This document shows positions 39,153 through 51,592 of a stretch of DNA of 64,000 bases, piece by piece. This stretch comes from Spinacia oleracea (lineage: Eukaryota > Streptophyta > Magnoliopsida > Caryophyllales > Amaranthaceae): the NCBI RefSeq assembly GCF_020520425.1, contig NC_079492.1, positions 139,442,361-139,506,360 on the forward strand, given 5' to 3'. The translations under genes were made by a program, and so were the position numbers. How positions within the stretch are numbered: position 1 is the first letter of the stretch; each line of letters starts with the position of its first letter. A model generated the notes under the pieces. It did not search any database. It saw only the letters and a program-made list of their open reading frames with translations, and was not told where the DNA came from.

Positions 39153-39764
39153 ACGTCCAAACACGGCTCTCCTTTCTCTCCTCCAAACCCTAGCCTCCAT
39201 TGGTAATTTTTGAGGGGCTTCCATCGGTTTTTACCGGTGGAAAGCCCCAATTGCTTTGTTTTCTTGTGTTATTTCCTTTAATTTTTGTTTTTGTAGGTCT
39301 AATAATGTTTCCTCCTCCAGAGAGGAACAATTCTCCCTTGAAAGACAAGGTTTTTCCTCCTTTCTTTTCGAAAGGTTTTCTGCTTTTGTGTGGGTATCGA
39401 GTCGAGGGGTGTTGTTTGTGTATTTCATGGTGGAAATTGTGTTGTTTCTATGATGTATGCACTTTGAAAATCAAGATCAAGGTCAATCCGGGACATGAAG
39501 CAAATTCAATTTTCAAGATGACTATAAAGAAGTCTTCCATACAACGAAAAGATGCTTTGACATCGAAGTTATCTCATTGCTACACATATACCATGATTCC
39601 GGAGCCGTTCTTCAGCATTTGTGCATTTAGTTATTTGGAAAAAAGTATTTGTTATTGTATTTTAGATTATTTTTTTCTTGTTCTTGTTTAGGGAAAAAAT
39701 TGATTGTAAATGTCGTATGGCTTTATTTTAATGAAAATTTCTCTTACCCATCAAAAAAAGAGGG
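39153..39764 (+). mobile_element. Short LINE-derived element inserted in the split MITE
   Basis: Flanked by agataa at 39147-39152 and 39765-39770. It begins with a CT-rich leader ('ctctcctttctctcctccaa') and ends 'ttaccc atcaaaaaaag', the same tail as the LINE remnant at 2505-2590. A plus-strand frame (39200-39691) has no recognised domain. It probably is an internally deleted LINE: both ends kept, reverse transcriptase lost. Confidence 0.5.
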
Positions 39765-39842
39765 AGATAACTTCAGTTAAATTCAGATAAGATAAGTTCA
39801 GAAAAAATAAGTGAAAATAAGGTGAATATAATGCATCATTAA

Positions 39843-40765
39843 GCAAAATGAACAACCCAACACCTAATAGACCTCGCAGGTAAACCGTAAACCAACCCAA
39901 CTACGAAGTAGTAAACTACACAGGGCACGTAACCTTGGACAGGGAGAAGGACAGGGTCAAGAATCAAGATCATAAGGTGAAACCCCTACGAACTAGTCCC
40001 TATACAATAGAATGGAATATGCAAAATAACGCAAATGAAAGAATATATGTAAAAGTTTAACTCAAAAGCATAAAATAAGTTATACGAAGTATAATGGAAA
40101 CTAAACAATTTATGCTCAACGCAAACTACAAAAGAATTCAGACATGATCAGATATGATGTAACCCAACAGAGGTTTAAAGTAATAAAGAACCTCATCTTA
40201 AACTCATCACAGCCACTAATGCTGGAAATACTACTTTCATGTGACCCTGTTGCCAGTAACAACTTGCTAAGACAAACCATACAGATTCCAGATCAAACAC
40301 CATACATTTCAAAAATTGTCAATACCATAAAAACTGTTCATGTTCAAGAATATAATAATATCGAAAAATGTACAAGGCTGAATGTAGCATTGTTCATTTA
40401 ACACTCGATAAAAGTACATAAATTTTAAGAACATTTTTATTCTGAACCTCACTGACTAGATTAACAATCCTATTTACAAGAGACCACACATGATTTAGAG
40501 TACTGCTATACTCTAATCAATCTCCTGATCCTAAAGTTGCAACTCGAAATTTTCGAACCAATAGAGCCGCAGACCGCTGAAATCGATTCTTCAGGAGAGA
40601 TTTTCATCGTCATCATCATCATCATCATAATAATAATATTAACTACAAGGAAACTATAATTTGAAATACACGACAGGACACACGGATAAATAAAACAGAA
40701 TGAAACCAAAAGATGAAAGATGTGATGATAACGCACATGATGTTCTATTTGCTCGGATGGGACTC
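39843..40765. other. Intergenic DNA and 3' UTR of the Cys/His repeat protein gene
   Basis: No gene recognised. A short tat/cat trinucleotide run ('catcatcatcatcatcat', about 40608-40627) lies close to the stop codon and is probably in the 3' UTR. Confidence 0.45.
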
Positions 40766-42718
40766 CTACGGCCACTGCTTTGCTTGAACACTTGAACTAC
40801 TAGCGAGTAATGACAACAAACTTCCACCATGAACTCTTCCCTCTGGAGTTGGAGGTGAGCGATGAGACTCTTTCTCTACCGCATGCATCAGATCACACGG
40901 AGGCCATCCTGCTGCATAATGACCACCAGCTGGTCCCATTGACATGTTATCAACATTCATTATTCCTGCAGAAACATCATCCATCATGTTCCCCAAGTCG
41001 GAGGAATCTGGGTCCTGCAATAAAGGACCCAAAGTGAAGCCCCCATGTACACGTTTGTCCTGAACCAAAGCCCCATGCATGGCACATAGACCCGTTTTTC
41101 CTCTAGCAAACGAACCACAAGGACCATCGGCTTTGTTTCCATATTGTGATCCAAGTTGTCCCCAAGCACATCTTTTTCCACCTCCATGTGCCTTGCAGAA
41201 ATCAGTGCTACCTTGTGCACTTTTGCCACAGCCTTCAAATATACACCTTTTCCCTCCGCCATGACGAACACAGAAATCTGTCCTTCCTCTTGCACTTTTG
41301 GTGCAGCCTGTGACAGCACACCTCTTGCCACCTCCATGAGCAACACAGAATGATGTTCCACCATGAACGCTCTTTGGACAACCAGAATAAGAGCACCTCT
41401 TCCCTCCTCCATGTCCCTTGCAAAATGGTGTGCTTCCTTCAGCACCTTTGGTACACCCATCAACAGTACACCGTTTCCCCCCACCGTGTGCCTTACAGAA
41501 CATTGTGCTTCCTTGAGCTCCCTTGTTGCAATCAAGATGGTGACAACGGCGACCTCCACCATGTGAGATACACAAACCTGACAAGCCTTCAGCACTCCTT
41601 GTGCAATTCTCTCTTTGACATCTCTTACCACCACCATGCCTTATACACAAACCAGATTTTCCTCGAGCAGCACGGGAGCAACCTTCATGACCACATCGAC
41701 GTCCACCACCATGTGCAATGCAGAAATCAGTACGTCCCTCGGCACTCTTTGTACAACCAAGAAACTCACACCGTCGTCCACCTCCATGTGCTTTGCAAAG
41801 GGCTGTTCTCCCTTCAGCTCCCTTGTTGCAGCCAGGCCTTTGGCACCTTCTTCCACCACCATGAGCAATACAGAGACCGGAAGCCCCTCTTGCCCCCTTT
41901 CCACATCCAGTAAACTGACACAGTTTTGAACTACTCCCACGTTGCGGTTGCTGCACAATTCCGGAAGTACAGGTGACTGAGCTTTTAGGCACACTTAATG
42001 TGCTTGCTGAGATATCTGGAGTGGCAGAGATCAGATCCACTTTTCTTGGAATGGGCTTCAGAATAGAAATCCCTCCAGCTCCAGAACAGAGGGGCACATG
42101 TGATGGGGAATTTGCTACTTCCCAGTGAGATGAAGCAGATTCATTGTCCATAAATTGTGTTGCCCCAACCATCAATGGCACTACACCATGCTGAGGAGCA
42201 TCTAAGCCTCCAAAGATGCTGGTGATTTCTGATTCAAGGGGGCTAGTTGAAAGACTCAATTCCAAGTCGAGATTAAGCTGCATACTCGCCCTTTTGAAAT
42301 TTGAGACGGTTGGTTTCTTTGGACTAGGAGATTTGTCACTGCCAAGGTGTAGAGTGAAGTCCAAGTCAAGATCCATTGAGGACTCGGCCTCAGTTTCTTT
42401 GGCTGAAGAAATTGCAGTGCACCCAGTTGCCGAACTTCCTTTGCTGTCTGATGAACTTGATGAACGGTGCGGCCCCAGACACAACGAAGGATCGACATAC
42501 TGACCTGTCTTTCCATCCCTACAACCCCACTTACGCTTCATTCCCTTTGACGTGGGGCAATGAGGGACGAAGTTGGAACCAATGGGTTGAAGCCTTAATA
42601 TCGTATCTGCACGATGATCAGATCCACAACCTGCTATCTGCAGTAAATCACCCAGATTTTTATATCCATTTGATAAATTATCAGAACAAAAGGCTGCTCC
42701 TGGATTCCTAGTGCCCAT
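40766..42718 (-). CDS. Loricrin-like/WRKY19-like plant protein with ten CX4CX10CX2H repeats
   Basis: A single coding exon for 650 residues. The frame is open slightly upstream, but the first in-frame ATG is at 42716-42718 (MGTRNPGAAF). From about residue 267 to 516 there are ten head-to-tail repeats of exactly 25 residues with the pattern C-X4-C-X10-C-X2-H-G-G-G-(R/K)-R. An eleventh, longer degenerate repeat ends in CAMHGA. Three Cys and one His per unit could bind zinc. Known plant relatives (annotated loricrin-like or WRKY19-like, for example the Arabidopsis At5g64550 type) are nuclear-type proteins of unclear function. Around residues 148-157 LNLDLELSL matches the LxLxL EAR repression motif, and DLDLDFTLHLG lies just before it. 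The C-terminus is Ser-rich. Transcriptional repression is an inference. Confidence 0.9.
   Translation of the reverse strand: MGTRNPGAAFCSDNLSNGYKNLGDLLQIAGCGSDHRADTILRLQPIGSNFVPHCPTSKGMKRKWGCRDGKTGQYVDPSLCLGPHRSSSSSDSKGSSATGCTAISSAKETEAESSMDLDLDFTLHLGSDKSPSPKKPTVSNFKRASMQLNLDLELSLSTSPLESEITSIFGGLDAPQHGVVPLMVGATQFMDNESASSHWEVANSPSHVPLCSGAGGISILKPIPRKVDLISATPDISASTLSVPKSSVTCTSGIVQQPQRGSSSKLCQFTGCGKGARGASGLCIAHGGGRRCQRPGCNKGAEGRTALCKAHGGGRRCEFLGCTKSAEGRTDFCIAHGGGRRCGHEGCSRAARGKSGLCIRHGGGKRCQRENCTRSAEGLSGLCISHGGGRRCHHLDCNKGAQGSTMFCKAHGGGKRCTVDGCTKGAEGSTPFCKGHGGGKRCSYSGCPKSVHGGTSFCVAHGGGKRCAVTGCTKSARGRTDFCVRHGGGKRCIFEGCGKSAQGSTDFCKAHGGGKRCAWGQLGSQYGNKADGPCGSFARGKTGLCAMHGALVQDKRVHGGFTLGPLLQDPDSSDLGNMMDDVSAGIMNVDNMSMGPAGGHYAAGWPPCDLMHAVEKESHRSPPTPEGRVHGGSLLSLLASSSSVQAKQWP
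41171..41920 (-). repeat. 75-bp tandem coding repeats (ten units)
   Basis: The ten 25-residue units of the Cys/His repeat protein form a 750-bp minisatellite-like array. Because of the periodic sequence, long open frames appear on the other strand and in other phases, but these are by-products. Confidence 0.9.
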
Positions 42719-45440
42719 GAACCAAACAATATTGCAACACTGATGCTCAACAGGAATCTCAGCCACAGATATCAGTCCTTTCTGACTTCCGGAATTACCA
42801 CTTATCACAAACCTAAGCTAGGGTTAAAAGTGTCTAAAAACACATACCACCCCCGCTAACAAACCCTGAGGTATCACACCGGTCCATTGCCTCTTGAAAA
42901 AGAATATGAAACTGAAGCCCTCACAACTTGACAAAAATATCAAGATAAAGCCCAACCAACACGTGTGCCCCTTGAAGTACTGGAGAAGTAAATCATCCTG
43001 CACAGATCATAAAAGAACAATATTAAATTAAGCAGTAGCAATGACAACAGATGAACAGAAACAAAATAAATAAACCCATAAAAGCAACAACTTTAGCTCC
43101 ATACATGGAAACCAAGGAAAGACACATCATGAATTACTATGTTACCATAACAGATAGTCAGATAGCATAAAATTATTTCATAACATACCCTCTCTACTCA
43201 GTTTCCCAGCTTATCAAATACAGAGTGAAACAATTGCAAATGAAACCAACTATAGTTCCTATACTTTCCAGAAGTAATAAAGCCACAAGCTAGTAATGGA
43301 CCATCATTTCGACAAATCCTCATTAATTCAGGTAAGTCACACTTCACAGATGTTCCAACTGTTATAGTTTCAGTTTCACTACCCAAAGGCACATAGATTA
43401 AATTACAATCAAGAATTTAATGAGAGCAAACACATTTACACATTCTATTACTGAGGGGGTGAGTGTCTACTTCTGAGAAACGCACTTAGAAAACAAGGTC
43501 CTTGTATCAAGCTCAGTATGCTTGTATTAAGCATAATACTTGTATTAAAGAATTTAATGAACAAATAGTTTCAGGTAAAACTTCTCCTTGGAAAAAAATG
43601 GATTACAAATTACATAAGAGATAACTTTGTAATGAGCAAAATCTTTAAAAGGTTTCACTTCCATATTTTTCAATTTTTGCAGAGTAAGGAAAGTCCTATT
43701 CATTTTGGGTATTCTTAGAAATAAAAACCTCATTCATGAATCTAGAAAAACCCTATCCCACGGAACCTTTTGGCAAACTGACGATCAAAGATTTCCATTA
43801 AGACTATATTGAATAAAACCATCTTGAAGATTCATGTTCAATCATAAAATTACAGAAGCAGCTTGATGGATTAATGTAACTCCCTAGCACTTCACAATAA
43901 TCACTAGCATGAGCCATAAAGATACTGACAGTAAATAAAACAACCAAAATACGGCCTAAAACTAACAATCAACCATGGTAAAACATGGTGACGCAAGCCA
44001 GCATAGAAAGGCAGCAAACGGAAAGGGGGAGAAAGGAGTTTCTAAGCTAGCATGAAAACATAAATATCCTTCCATTTGCAAGAAAATCACTAGAAAGTTG
44101 AAACAAGAAACCGAAAAGTAACCAACAGCATGTTAACAGCCAAACCAACCGAAAAATTGGTATAGGGAACCAAGAGGGGCAGGGAAATCCATCCTTCAGC
44201 TGTGTACAAGCACATTGTAAGATATAAGTAAACTATTGAAGAAAGTTGAAGATACTACAGTAATCAGCAAAAAGAACTTATACAGAGAAACAGAGCTCAT
44301 ACTGGAATTTGGAAAGTAACACGACAGTAGCAGCCAGTCTGGACGGCTGCTGCCCGTCTAAAGACGTCAAGGGGTAAGCAAACTTTTTCTTTAACCATGT
44401 ATAACTCAAGTCATCATTCCAAACACCTAAGTACTAAATTAATTTTATTCATGACAAAACATTTTCCATAAACGATCTATAAACTTTTGACGAACCACAG
44501 ATGACTGTTTCAAATACAGTTATATAACACCTGGCCATGTATAAACTTTTGCTTGAAATCAAAATTTAGAAGCTGCACACCTAGCTAACACCTTGTGTGA
44601 CCAAACAGAGCACGAAAATCAAAATATTTAAAGTAAAGCAATTAGCAAACATCGCAAAAATGAGTATGACACACCTTGAAAGTTAGAACAAATAATTCAG
44701 AATTAGAAGTTGCACAAACCTTATATAAGTTGACTCACTAAAAAACAAGCTAAGTTGAATCAGCTGCAACGAATCAATTCAAATCCTCCAGATCTGAAAT
44801 GCGTTCAAAGCAACATAATCAAATATTACAATAATCGTCAGATGATAATTTAACACTAATAGTACCCAAAAAATTACAGCGAGAAACTCAATTAAAGCAC
44901 ACAAAAATTTGAAAATGAAATCTGCTTAACAATAATAAAATTACTTTATCGGCAAAATAAATTAAGTAACATAAAAATTTGACCAAATTCACGCTAAAAC
45001 ATACATCCTAATCTATGAGCAGAATCTTGCAAATAAACTTGAAATTCAACAATTACACATCACAACTACGACATAATTTGTCGCGTAAATCCAAAAAACC
45101 TAAGAAATTCATGCTAAAACAACATCTTGAGCTAAAATCCGATAACATTTCGATTGAAAAATTCTCAAATGAATCCGAATAATTCAGCAAAAAAATAAAA
45201 CCTGAAATTAACAAAAACTGAAGAGAGAAAAAAGAACAAGCTAAATTACAAAAGGAAAAGAAATTGCAGAAAAAACAAGAAAATAAAAGGTCAAAATGAG
45301 GAAAATAACCTGTTGAATAGAGTCTCATTCGTGGTGGAGGAGAGAGAAAATGGAGAAAACAAGAGTAAAGGTTGGCGCCGGCGTAAGAAGAGATGATGAG
45401 AGAGAGAGATAGGAGGCGGGGGCGAGAGGAAACCGTATAA
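42719..45440 (-). other. 5' UTR and large leader intron of the Cys/His repeat protein gene (inferred)
   Basis: Upstream of the start codon a polypyrimidine-poor acceptor 'aaccctagcttag' ends at 42813. At 45309-45310 a donor CAG|GTTATT closes a CT-rich segment (45310 to about 45440, 'ctctctcctccaccacgaatg') that resembles a 5' UTR exon. The inferred intron (42813-45309, about 2.5 kb) has no coding segment. Related plant genes often have leader introns. Transcripts would be needed to confirm. Confidence 0.5.
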
Positions 45441-45480
45441 ATATTTTGGAGTTTCAGTGGACCGTAAATTCACTGAATCG

Positions 45481-48416
45481 TTAGATATATACTCCGTAAT
45501 TTTTAATAAAGGAGAAAAAACTGGAAATTGTCAAGGTTAATAATACTGTTGGAAATGTACGCTACGCCGCATGTGTAAATTTGGAAATTTTATTAAACCA
45601 CTTTTTTTGTTGGTCACTGTTTGTACTCTTACCGGGTTTTTTTAATACCGATTTGGATAGATTTTTTGAGGGGGTTAAAGGCCGCCTGTGATTTGTAAAT
45701 GTGGTGTCATCATGGCGTCATTCAGTTTTTGGGATCGGTGGCATGGAGGGAGACCGTGACAATGTAAATAATGTCATTTTATACTCCTTCGTCAAATACA
45801 ATCGACTGTATCTTGTGTATGAAATATAGCACCGGTTAATGATTATATCGGTGATAATTCTTAATATTATGTATATAGTACATTCTTGTAAAGATAAACT
45901 AGCTTTTAAGCCCGTTTCAAGAATGGGCAATTATAAAGTGGTAATTTAGTCATCTTTAAAAGTGTTAATTTTATTGAGGGTTTGTGATTTTAGTAGGAAT
46001 ATGTGATTAGAAAGGTGAAAGTTGAAAAAAAAAAATTAAATGATGAATTAATATTGAGTGTTAATGGGAAGATGAAATTGAATTGTGGAAGAGGTGTTGA
46101 AGTTGTAAAATACTTCGTATAACAAACAACAAAAGAAAAAAAAATGTATGGATGAAAGATAGGGTGACATGTGTCATCCAATTATCTATGGTTATCCTTT
46201 TTAAATATTAGGTAGGGAGGTATAGAGTGTGGAGTTTTTAGTTGAATAAAAATAAATAAAAGTTTGGAATATTTGGAAATATGTTTTTTGTTCACAATAT
46301 TTAACTTTTTTTAAAGAGAGTGGGAGGCGGAAGCTATTCACTATAAATACTACTACGTACTTAGCATACACCCAATATTTAAAAATGCGATAAGTAAAAA
46401 TATGAAAAGTTGCATATTTCTCTCACTAAGACATAAATAATTAAATATGCATGAATGCTTCGCACTAGTACTACTACTACTTAATAAACAAGAAGTACTC
46501 TATATAAAATAGGCGTTTATTTTAACAATTTGCCAAATAAGATATTGATGCAGTGGTAAAGATTAAGCTTTATAACCTTAACGTCATCTTAACTTCTAAA
46601 AAAATAAAAATCGAGAATTCAATTTTTAAACGGAATATGTCTTGTTATTAATAAAAATAACTCCGAAAAATAAGAAAACAAAAATATGTGGAATTTTAAA
46701 GTGAAAAAGGCATATCTTTATACTCATCCCACCCCATTTCTTCCAAAAACTAAAAGCCTATATTATACATTCACTCATTATCACAAAAATCGTGGCCTTC
46801 CCCGGCACATCCATCCATCTCCATTACTCCATAATCCATATTCTACCCAAAGTCATATCTTGTGATGTGACAAAAGCCTCCGTAGGAACGACAACACTGG
46901 CCATAACCAATTGTTACCAGGGCAGTTTTTGGGAAATGTGGGGTGAGAAACGGCACATGGCTCTTAATTTTAGTTCTTGAAGAGTAATTATAAATAAAAA
47001 TAAATTAAAGTAGTGGTTAAGATGTTGTTATGCACAGAGTGATGTTTAATGTCATGTGTTTGACACTTTTTATTCTTAACAAGTCCTCTTTTTTTGATTA
47101 AGGGCTCATTTTGAGAAATTGCTCAGGGACCCATAATCATGCCGTCATTGTAGCCCCGACACTGATTGTCATATACTGATAAACGAAGTATCATATATGG
47201 AGTACTCATTTTTCCTCCAACCATTTTGTACGGGGAACTTTCTCACATTAAAGGTAGTAAAACGGTAAGACGACTATGTTTATATTTGGTCTTTAAAGAT
47301 ACACAATAAATCAAAATTTAGCCATTATAGTAAGTCAAATTTTAACTAAGACAAATATGAAAACAATATATTTCGCACATAATAATCTCATCTTAATTAA
47401 GATTCAAAATCGGTAGTCCGTACTTAGATGTATGGTGATTGGTGAGGGAGTAGTGATAGATAAGCCGTTAGCGTACACTTCAATTCATCAAGTTGTATTT
47501 GTATACAAATACTATATGTGTAAAACAAAATAAAATGTTATACGGAGTATTACTCCATGTCATAGAGCATCATATTACTACCATAATATTCTATTTTTCA
47601 TTTGGGTGGATCATAGTACTAGTATAAATGTATTTAAATAACATCAAACAAACTCCACCAACCTAAAAATAGGTAGAAACTTTAACACAATAAATAATTA
47701 TATGGTAAAGTAGGAAATTAATTTAAGATTAGTGTACGGGTCTTTTGCTTTCTAGATCAAGCACAACGATGGAGATAGTTGTATTCACTCTGAGGGGCTA
47801 GTTATATGGATTCTATCAACCTTCTGATAAGAACCCTTATTAAAATATAGCAGGAAGGCATTATCTTCAATTTTCCATGTTAGCCGGTAGCAGAAGTAAG
47901 TTCTAATCAGCACCTTTCCCTTTCGGTAGGTCTAGATTCTAGCGATAAGTATAATATAAAGTCAACGGGTCGATGTAAGCCTGTACATTCAACCCACCTA
48001 TATATATGGATCTCGTATATTGCCAAATATATGGTATCCTAAACATTCTACTGAATACTTGATTAAAAATCCATATACAATATCTGACTATAGCATTGGA
48101 GGGGAACCAAGAATCACCCAAAGAGTAAATAACGTTACTACATGTGCAAATTTTTTATCAACACAAAGAATCTAAGACAATGAGCAAGTCTTTCCTATCG
48201 TTCTCATTCCACAACAGAGCAATTAGTTTGTTCTAGTCTCTATCATATGATTAAGTATGCATCGTATTCACTTATTTTTCCTAAATTATCTTATCTAAAC
48301 TTATTAGGAGTATAATTTTTTTTTAAAATTTGTTACTTAAAATTGTACCTAAGTCAACTCATGGGAAATTTGGTGTCCACCTAAATTACTCTTATTTGTA
48401 CGGTTAAGAGTAATTA
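45481..48416. other. Intergenic DNA, no gene seen
   Basis: Start of a gene-free region of about 14 kb. A 'ctataaatac' string at 46341 has no plausible gene after it. Two stretches (46545-46640, 47014-47090) have pol III-like words ('gcagtggtaaag', 'agtggttaagatg') but no convincing SINE structure. Confidence 0.45.
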
Positions 48417-48715
48417 CTCCCTCCGCCATTCATTACTCGTTGCGCTCATGTTTGCACAAAATTTTAGGTGATAAATGATTGTTTGGTTATTAATTGTTAT
48501 TTTATTAAAAAATTTGATGTGATAAGAGGTAGTGAAATATTTTAATTGAATGAGAGAGGTGTGAAAACAATAATTTATTAGTGAAATGTGCGATAATATA
48601 ATAATTATAGGACCATCTTAATTTAAACATGTAACAAGTATTTCATAATGTACTAATTAAGTCACTAAGTGAGACAGATCATAAAAATGTAACGAATAAT
48701 GTGGGACGAAGGAAG
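48417..48715. mobile_element. Stowaway-like MITE
   Basis: TA-flanked. The left end 'ctccctccgccattcattac' is inverse to the right end 'gaataatgtgggacgaaggaag' (in parts). No coding capacity. Confidence 0.7.
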
Positions 48716-49304
48716 TACTCCGTTACGTATGAACTACAAACTGTTGAAGGCTTGAAGGTCAAGGAACTTTAGAAGTGGCGAATCGAACTCGGCTTCTCAA
48801 TATTTATTTAATTATAAAAAAAAGGAAAAAGACAGAGAGTTTGAAAGTGCCAGCCACCTACTTCATTTTTTTGACGTCAAACAAACGTGATGCTTCTTGA
48901 TTGCGCCTTCCTTCTCAACGGCAGCGCCTCGTCACCGTTTTTATTTGTCCTATTCGTATGATTTTGTTATTAGTTGCTTTTGCGTGGCTACTTGCCTCAA
49001 AATTACAATTCATACTCTATTATTTTTCCTCACGTCGTTTCGAGTTGTAAAAAGAAAAAAGAAAAAAGAAAAAAAATAAATCAGCTCGTCTAAGTATCTG
49101 TATCGTTAACTTAAGGGGTAGCAACAAAAAACGAGTATTGCGTGTCGAGTTTGGTTGGGGTCCTCAGTCTTTGAGAATAGGATTTTAAACGGTGTGGTTT
49201 ATTCATTTGATTTTTACTTATCTTTTACTTTTATTATGTATCAGTGGTGCGTATGTTTAGCTGAAACATTGAAACATAGAATTGCATATACTCCATATTT
49301 GTTA

Positions 49305-49618
49305 CTCCCTTCGTATTTATTTAAGGGATATATTTGATCGGGCACGGGTATTAAACAGAAAATTTGAATGAAATAAACTAATAAAACAAATGGGTTTGTA
49401 GGAAGTAAAATAAGTGGGAACCATGTCATTTTAGAGGTTTGAGAGGTGGAGTGTGGTTCTGAAATTATTTGTTTAATAGGGTGGTGGGACATAAGATATA
49501 TTAATAGATTATTTAATTAGATAGTGAGGTTGATAAGTTACTAAAAATGACAAGTGTATCTCTTAAATAAATACGACTGGAAAAAGCAAGTGTATCCCTT
49601 AAATAAATACAGAGGGAT
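49305..49618. mobile_element. Stowaway-like MITE, family A copy 1
   Basis: Left 'ctcccttcgtatttatttaa' and right 'taaataaatacagaggga' are inverted repeats next to TA. The diagnostic interior words 'gggcacgggtattaa', 'aagtgggaaccatgtcattt' and 'gataagttactaaaaatgac' are shared with the copies at 49822, 50660 and 53837. The right end carries the terminal word twice ('aaataaatacgactgg' and 'aaataaatacagagg'). Confidence 0.85.
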
Positions 49619-49821
49619 TATTAGTTTTTTGTTTCTTTTTTCTAAAGACTTCTAGATATTTTTTCAAATGGCAAAATGGGTTCAGTTGACATGAAAACAC
49701 TTACTTCCTCCGTTCTTTATTAGATGACACATTTTTTTGTCACGTTTATCAATGCAATGTTTCAATCCTTAATATATTTAATTATCAATGGGTAAAACTT
49801 ATAGAAACTTGATACAGAGTA

Positions 49822-50148
49822 CTCTTTCCGTATTTATTTAAGGGATACACTTGGTTGGACACGGATATTAAGAAGAAAAATTGAATGAAATAAAATAATA
49901 AATCAAGTGAGGTTGAGTAGATATTTTAATAAATAAACAAGTGGGGGACCATGTCATTTTGGGGGTGGAGGTGGGGTGAGTTTCTAAAATTATTTGTTTA
50001 ATAGGATGGTGGGTCATAAGGTAAAATAGATGTATTACTCCATTTAATTAGATGGTGGGTTGATAAGTTACTAAAAATGACAAGTATATCTCTTAAATAA
50101 ATACGGCAGGAAAACGCAAGTGTATCCCTTAAATAAATACGGAGGAAA
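49822..50148. mobile_element. Stowaway-like MITE, family A copy 2
   Basis: TA-flanked at 49820-49821 and 50149-50150. Ends 'ctctttccgtatttatttaa' and inverse. 'ggacacggatattaag' and 'gataagttactaaaaatgac' identify the family. Only about 200 bp from copy 1. Confidence 0.85.
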
Positions 50149-50659
50149 TACTTCATATTACTCCATATAAAACTATATGATTAGACGACTATAACAAGAC
50201 CCCATATGAATTTTTTTTCTTTTCATAAATATAAATCACAATTGATATTCAAAATATATATTATATAAATAGTGTCAAAAGTACAATTATGTTATCTTTT
50301 AAAAATGAAGGATTTTTTTTTTTTTAAATAGAAATTATAATTTTCAGGGGTTAAGGGTTTCAAATTTAAATGTTTGGAGTCTAATCAAGTGTTGCTAGAA
50401 TCATTACCATTATTAACATAAAAAGGTTATCAATATTTGATAAAATAATATTAATGGACGGGAAAATATAATGTTGTGTTGTATTTTGTTTTATACGTGG
50501 GCATACGCCTCTATTTATAATACAAACTAGATCTCCTACTCTTCATAGGTTTCCCAATTCATATAGACTTCTATCTTATATCATATAGCCTATTTATAAC
50601 ATAACTCTACTATATTCGATATTATATTAAATAGGATAACTGCGTTATCCTCAATAATA

Positions 50660-50941
50660 CTCCATCCGTATTCATTTAAGAGATACATTTGGTCGGGCAC
50701 GGGTATTAAGAAAAAGAATTGAATGAAATAAAGTAATAAAACAAGTGGGGTTGAGTAGATATTTTAATAAGAAAAACAAGTGGGAACCATGTCATTTTAG
50801 GGAGTGAAGGATGAGGGTGGGGGTAGATATATTATTTAATTAGATGGTGGAGTTGACAAATTACTAAAAATGACAAGTGTATCTCTTAAATAAATACGGC
50901 TAGAAAAGGCAAGTGTATCTCTTAAATAAATACAGAGGGAG
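50660..50941. mobile_element. Stowaway-like MITE, family A copy 3
   Basis: TA-flanked (50658-50659, 50942-50943). Ends 'ctccatccgtattcatttaa' and inverse 'ttaaataaatacagagggag'. Shorter (282 bp) through an internal deletion after 'gtgaaggatgagggtggggg'. Confidence 0.85.
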
Positions 50942-51256
50942 TATTCAATAATGAACATGGATTTATCGACCCGATTGTCAAAGTTTAGTGCTCCATACAA
51001 AGAATGGAATATAATGGGGCATTTTTTTTTCTCCGATCCCCCAGCACTCTCTGGCAGCATAGAACTCACCTATACACATCGTCCCCCGGGAAAAAAAAAA
51101 CAAAAAAAAACGGGCATCTTTTTTCCACGTGATAAATTGATGTGCTCGGTGATGCACTACAAACTCTTGCTTTATTTTCCTAATCTACCCTAGGTCCCGC
51201 ATCAAGTTTTTTCCCTTAATATTAAAAACCTCATGTAAATAATTAAATAATATTAA

Positions 51257-51592
51257 AGTTTCGTTTTATTCACTTTATTTTCAATTATTTATTATTTAAA
51301 GAAAATAAATTCATTTAAGTATTTGGTAATTCGAGATAAGCTAAGATCAGGAAAAATAAGGATTACACAAGTACAATTTACATTCCCTCATTTTGGTTGC
51401 TCCATTTTACCCAAAAAGCTCTAAAAAAATTAGACAAATGAGACAAGTAATCGAGATGGAGGAAATATCTAAAATAAATCATGATAAGGTCTAAAAAGTC
51501 TAGATAAGTTCAGGTGAATTCAGATAAATCCTGATAAAATATATTTTTAAAAATAAGTGAAAATCAGGTAAATAAATCGCACATGTAGCACG
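51257..51592. mobile_element. Degenerate Harbinger-like MITE with a nested Stowaway-like insert
   Basis: Left 'ttcgttttattcactttatt' and right 'aaaaataagtgaaaatcagg' follow the ends of the 18727 family, and 'aagttcaggtgaattcagat' lies inside. At about 51383-51470, 'attccctcattttggttgct' and the inverse-like 'tcgagatggaggaaat' mark a short second element. Borders are approximate. Confidence 0.5.

Larger units (their letters stand above)
36614..39839. mobile_element. Harbinger-like MITE split by two later insertions
   Basis: TAA at 36611-36613 and 39840-39842. The left end 'ttctattcaccttatttccac' (in part) and right end 'aagtgaaaataaggtgaata' are the ends of the family seen intact at 18727-18883. 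Its three remaining pieces are about 36614-36690, 39045-39150 and 39765-39839. The middle piece reads, in inverse, 'ggtcaaccct' preceded by 'ttatttt agttataaatt', the same order as in the 157-bp copy. The gaps hold the element at 36697-39039 and the LINE-like element at 39153-39764. Confidence 0.7.

Noticed and set aside
41350-41929. Long plus-strand and shifted minus-strand open frames (187, 104, 217 codons)
   Set aside because: They are shadows of the 75-bp coding repeat; the Cys/His frame alone has a sensible conserved pattern.
46545-47090. Two further SINEs
   Set aside because: A-box-like words are present but B boxes, tails and duplications are not convincing.
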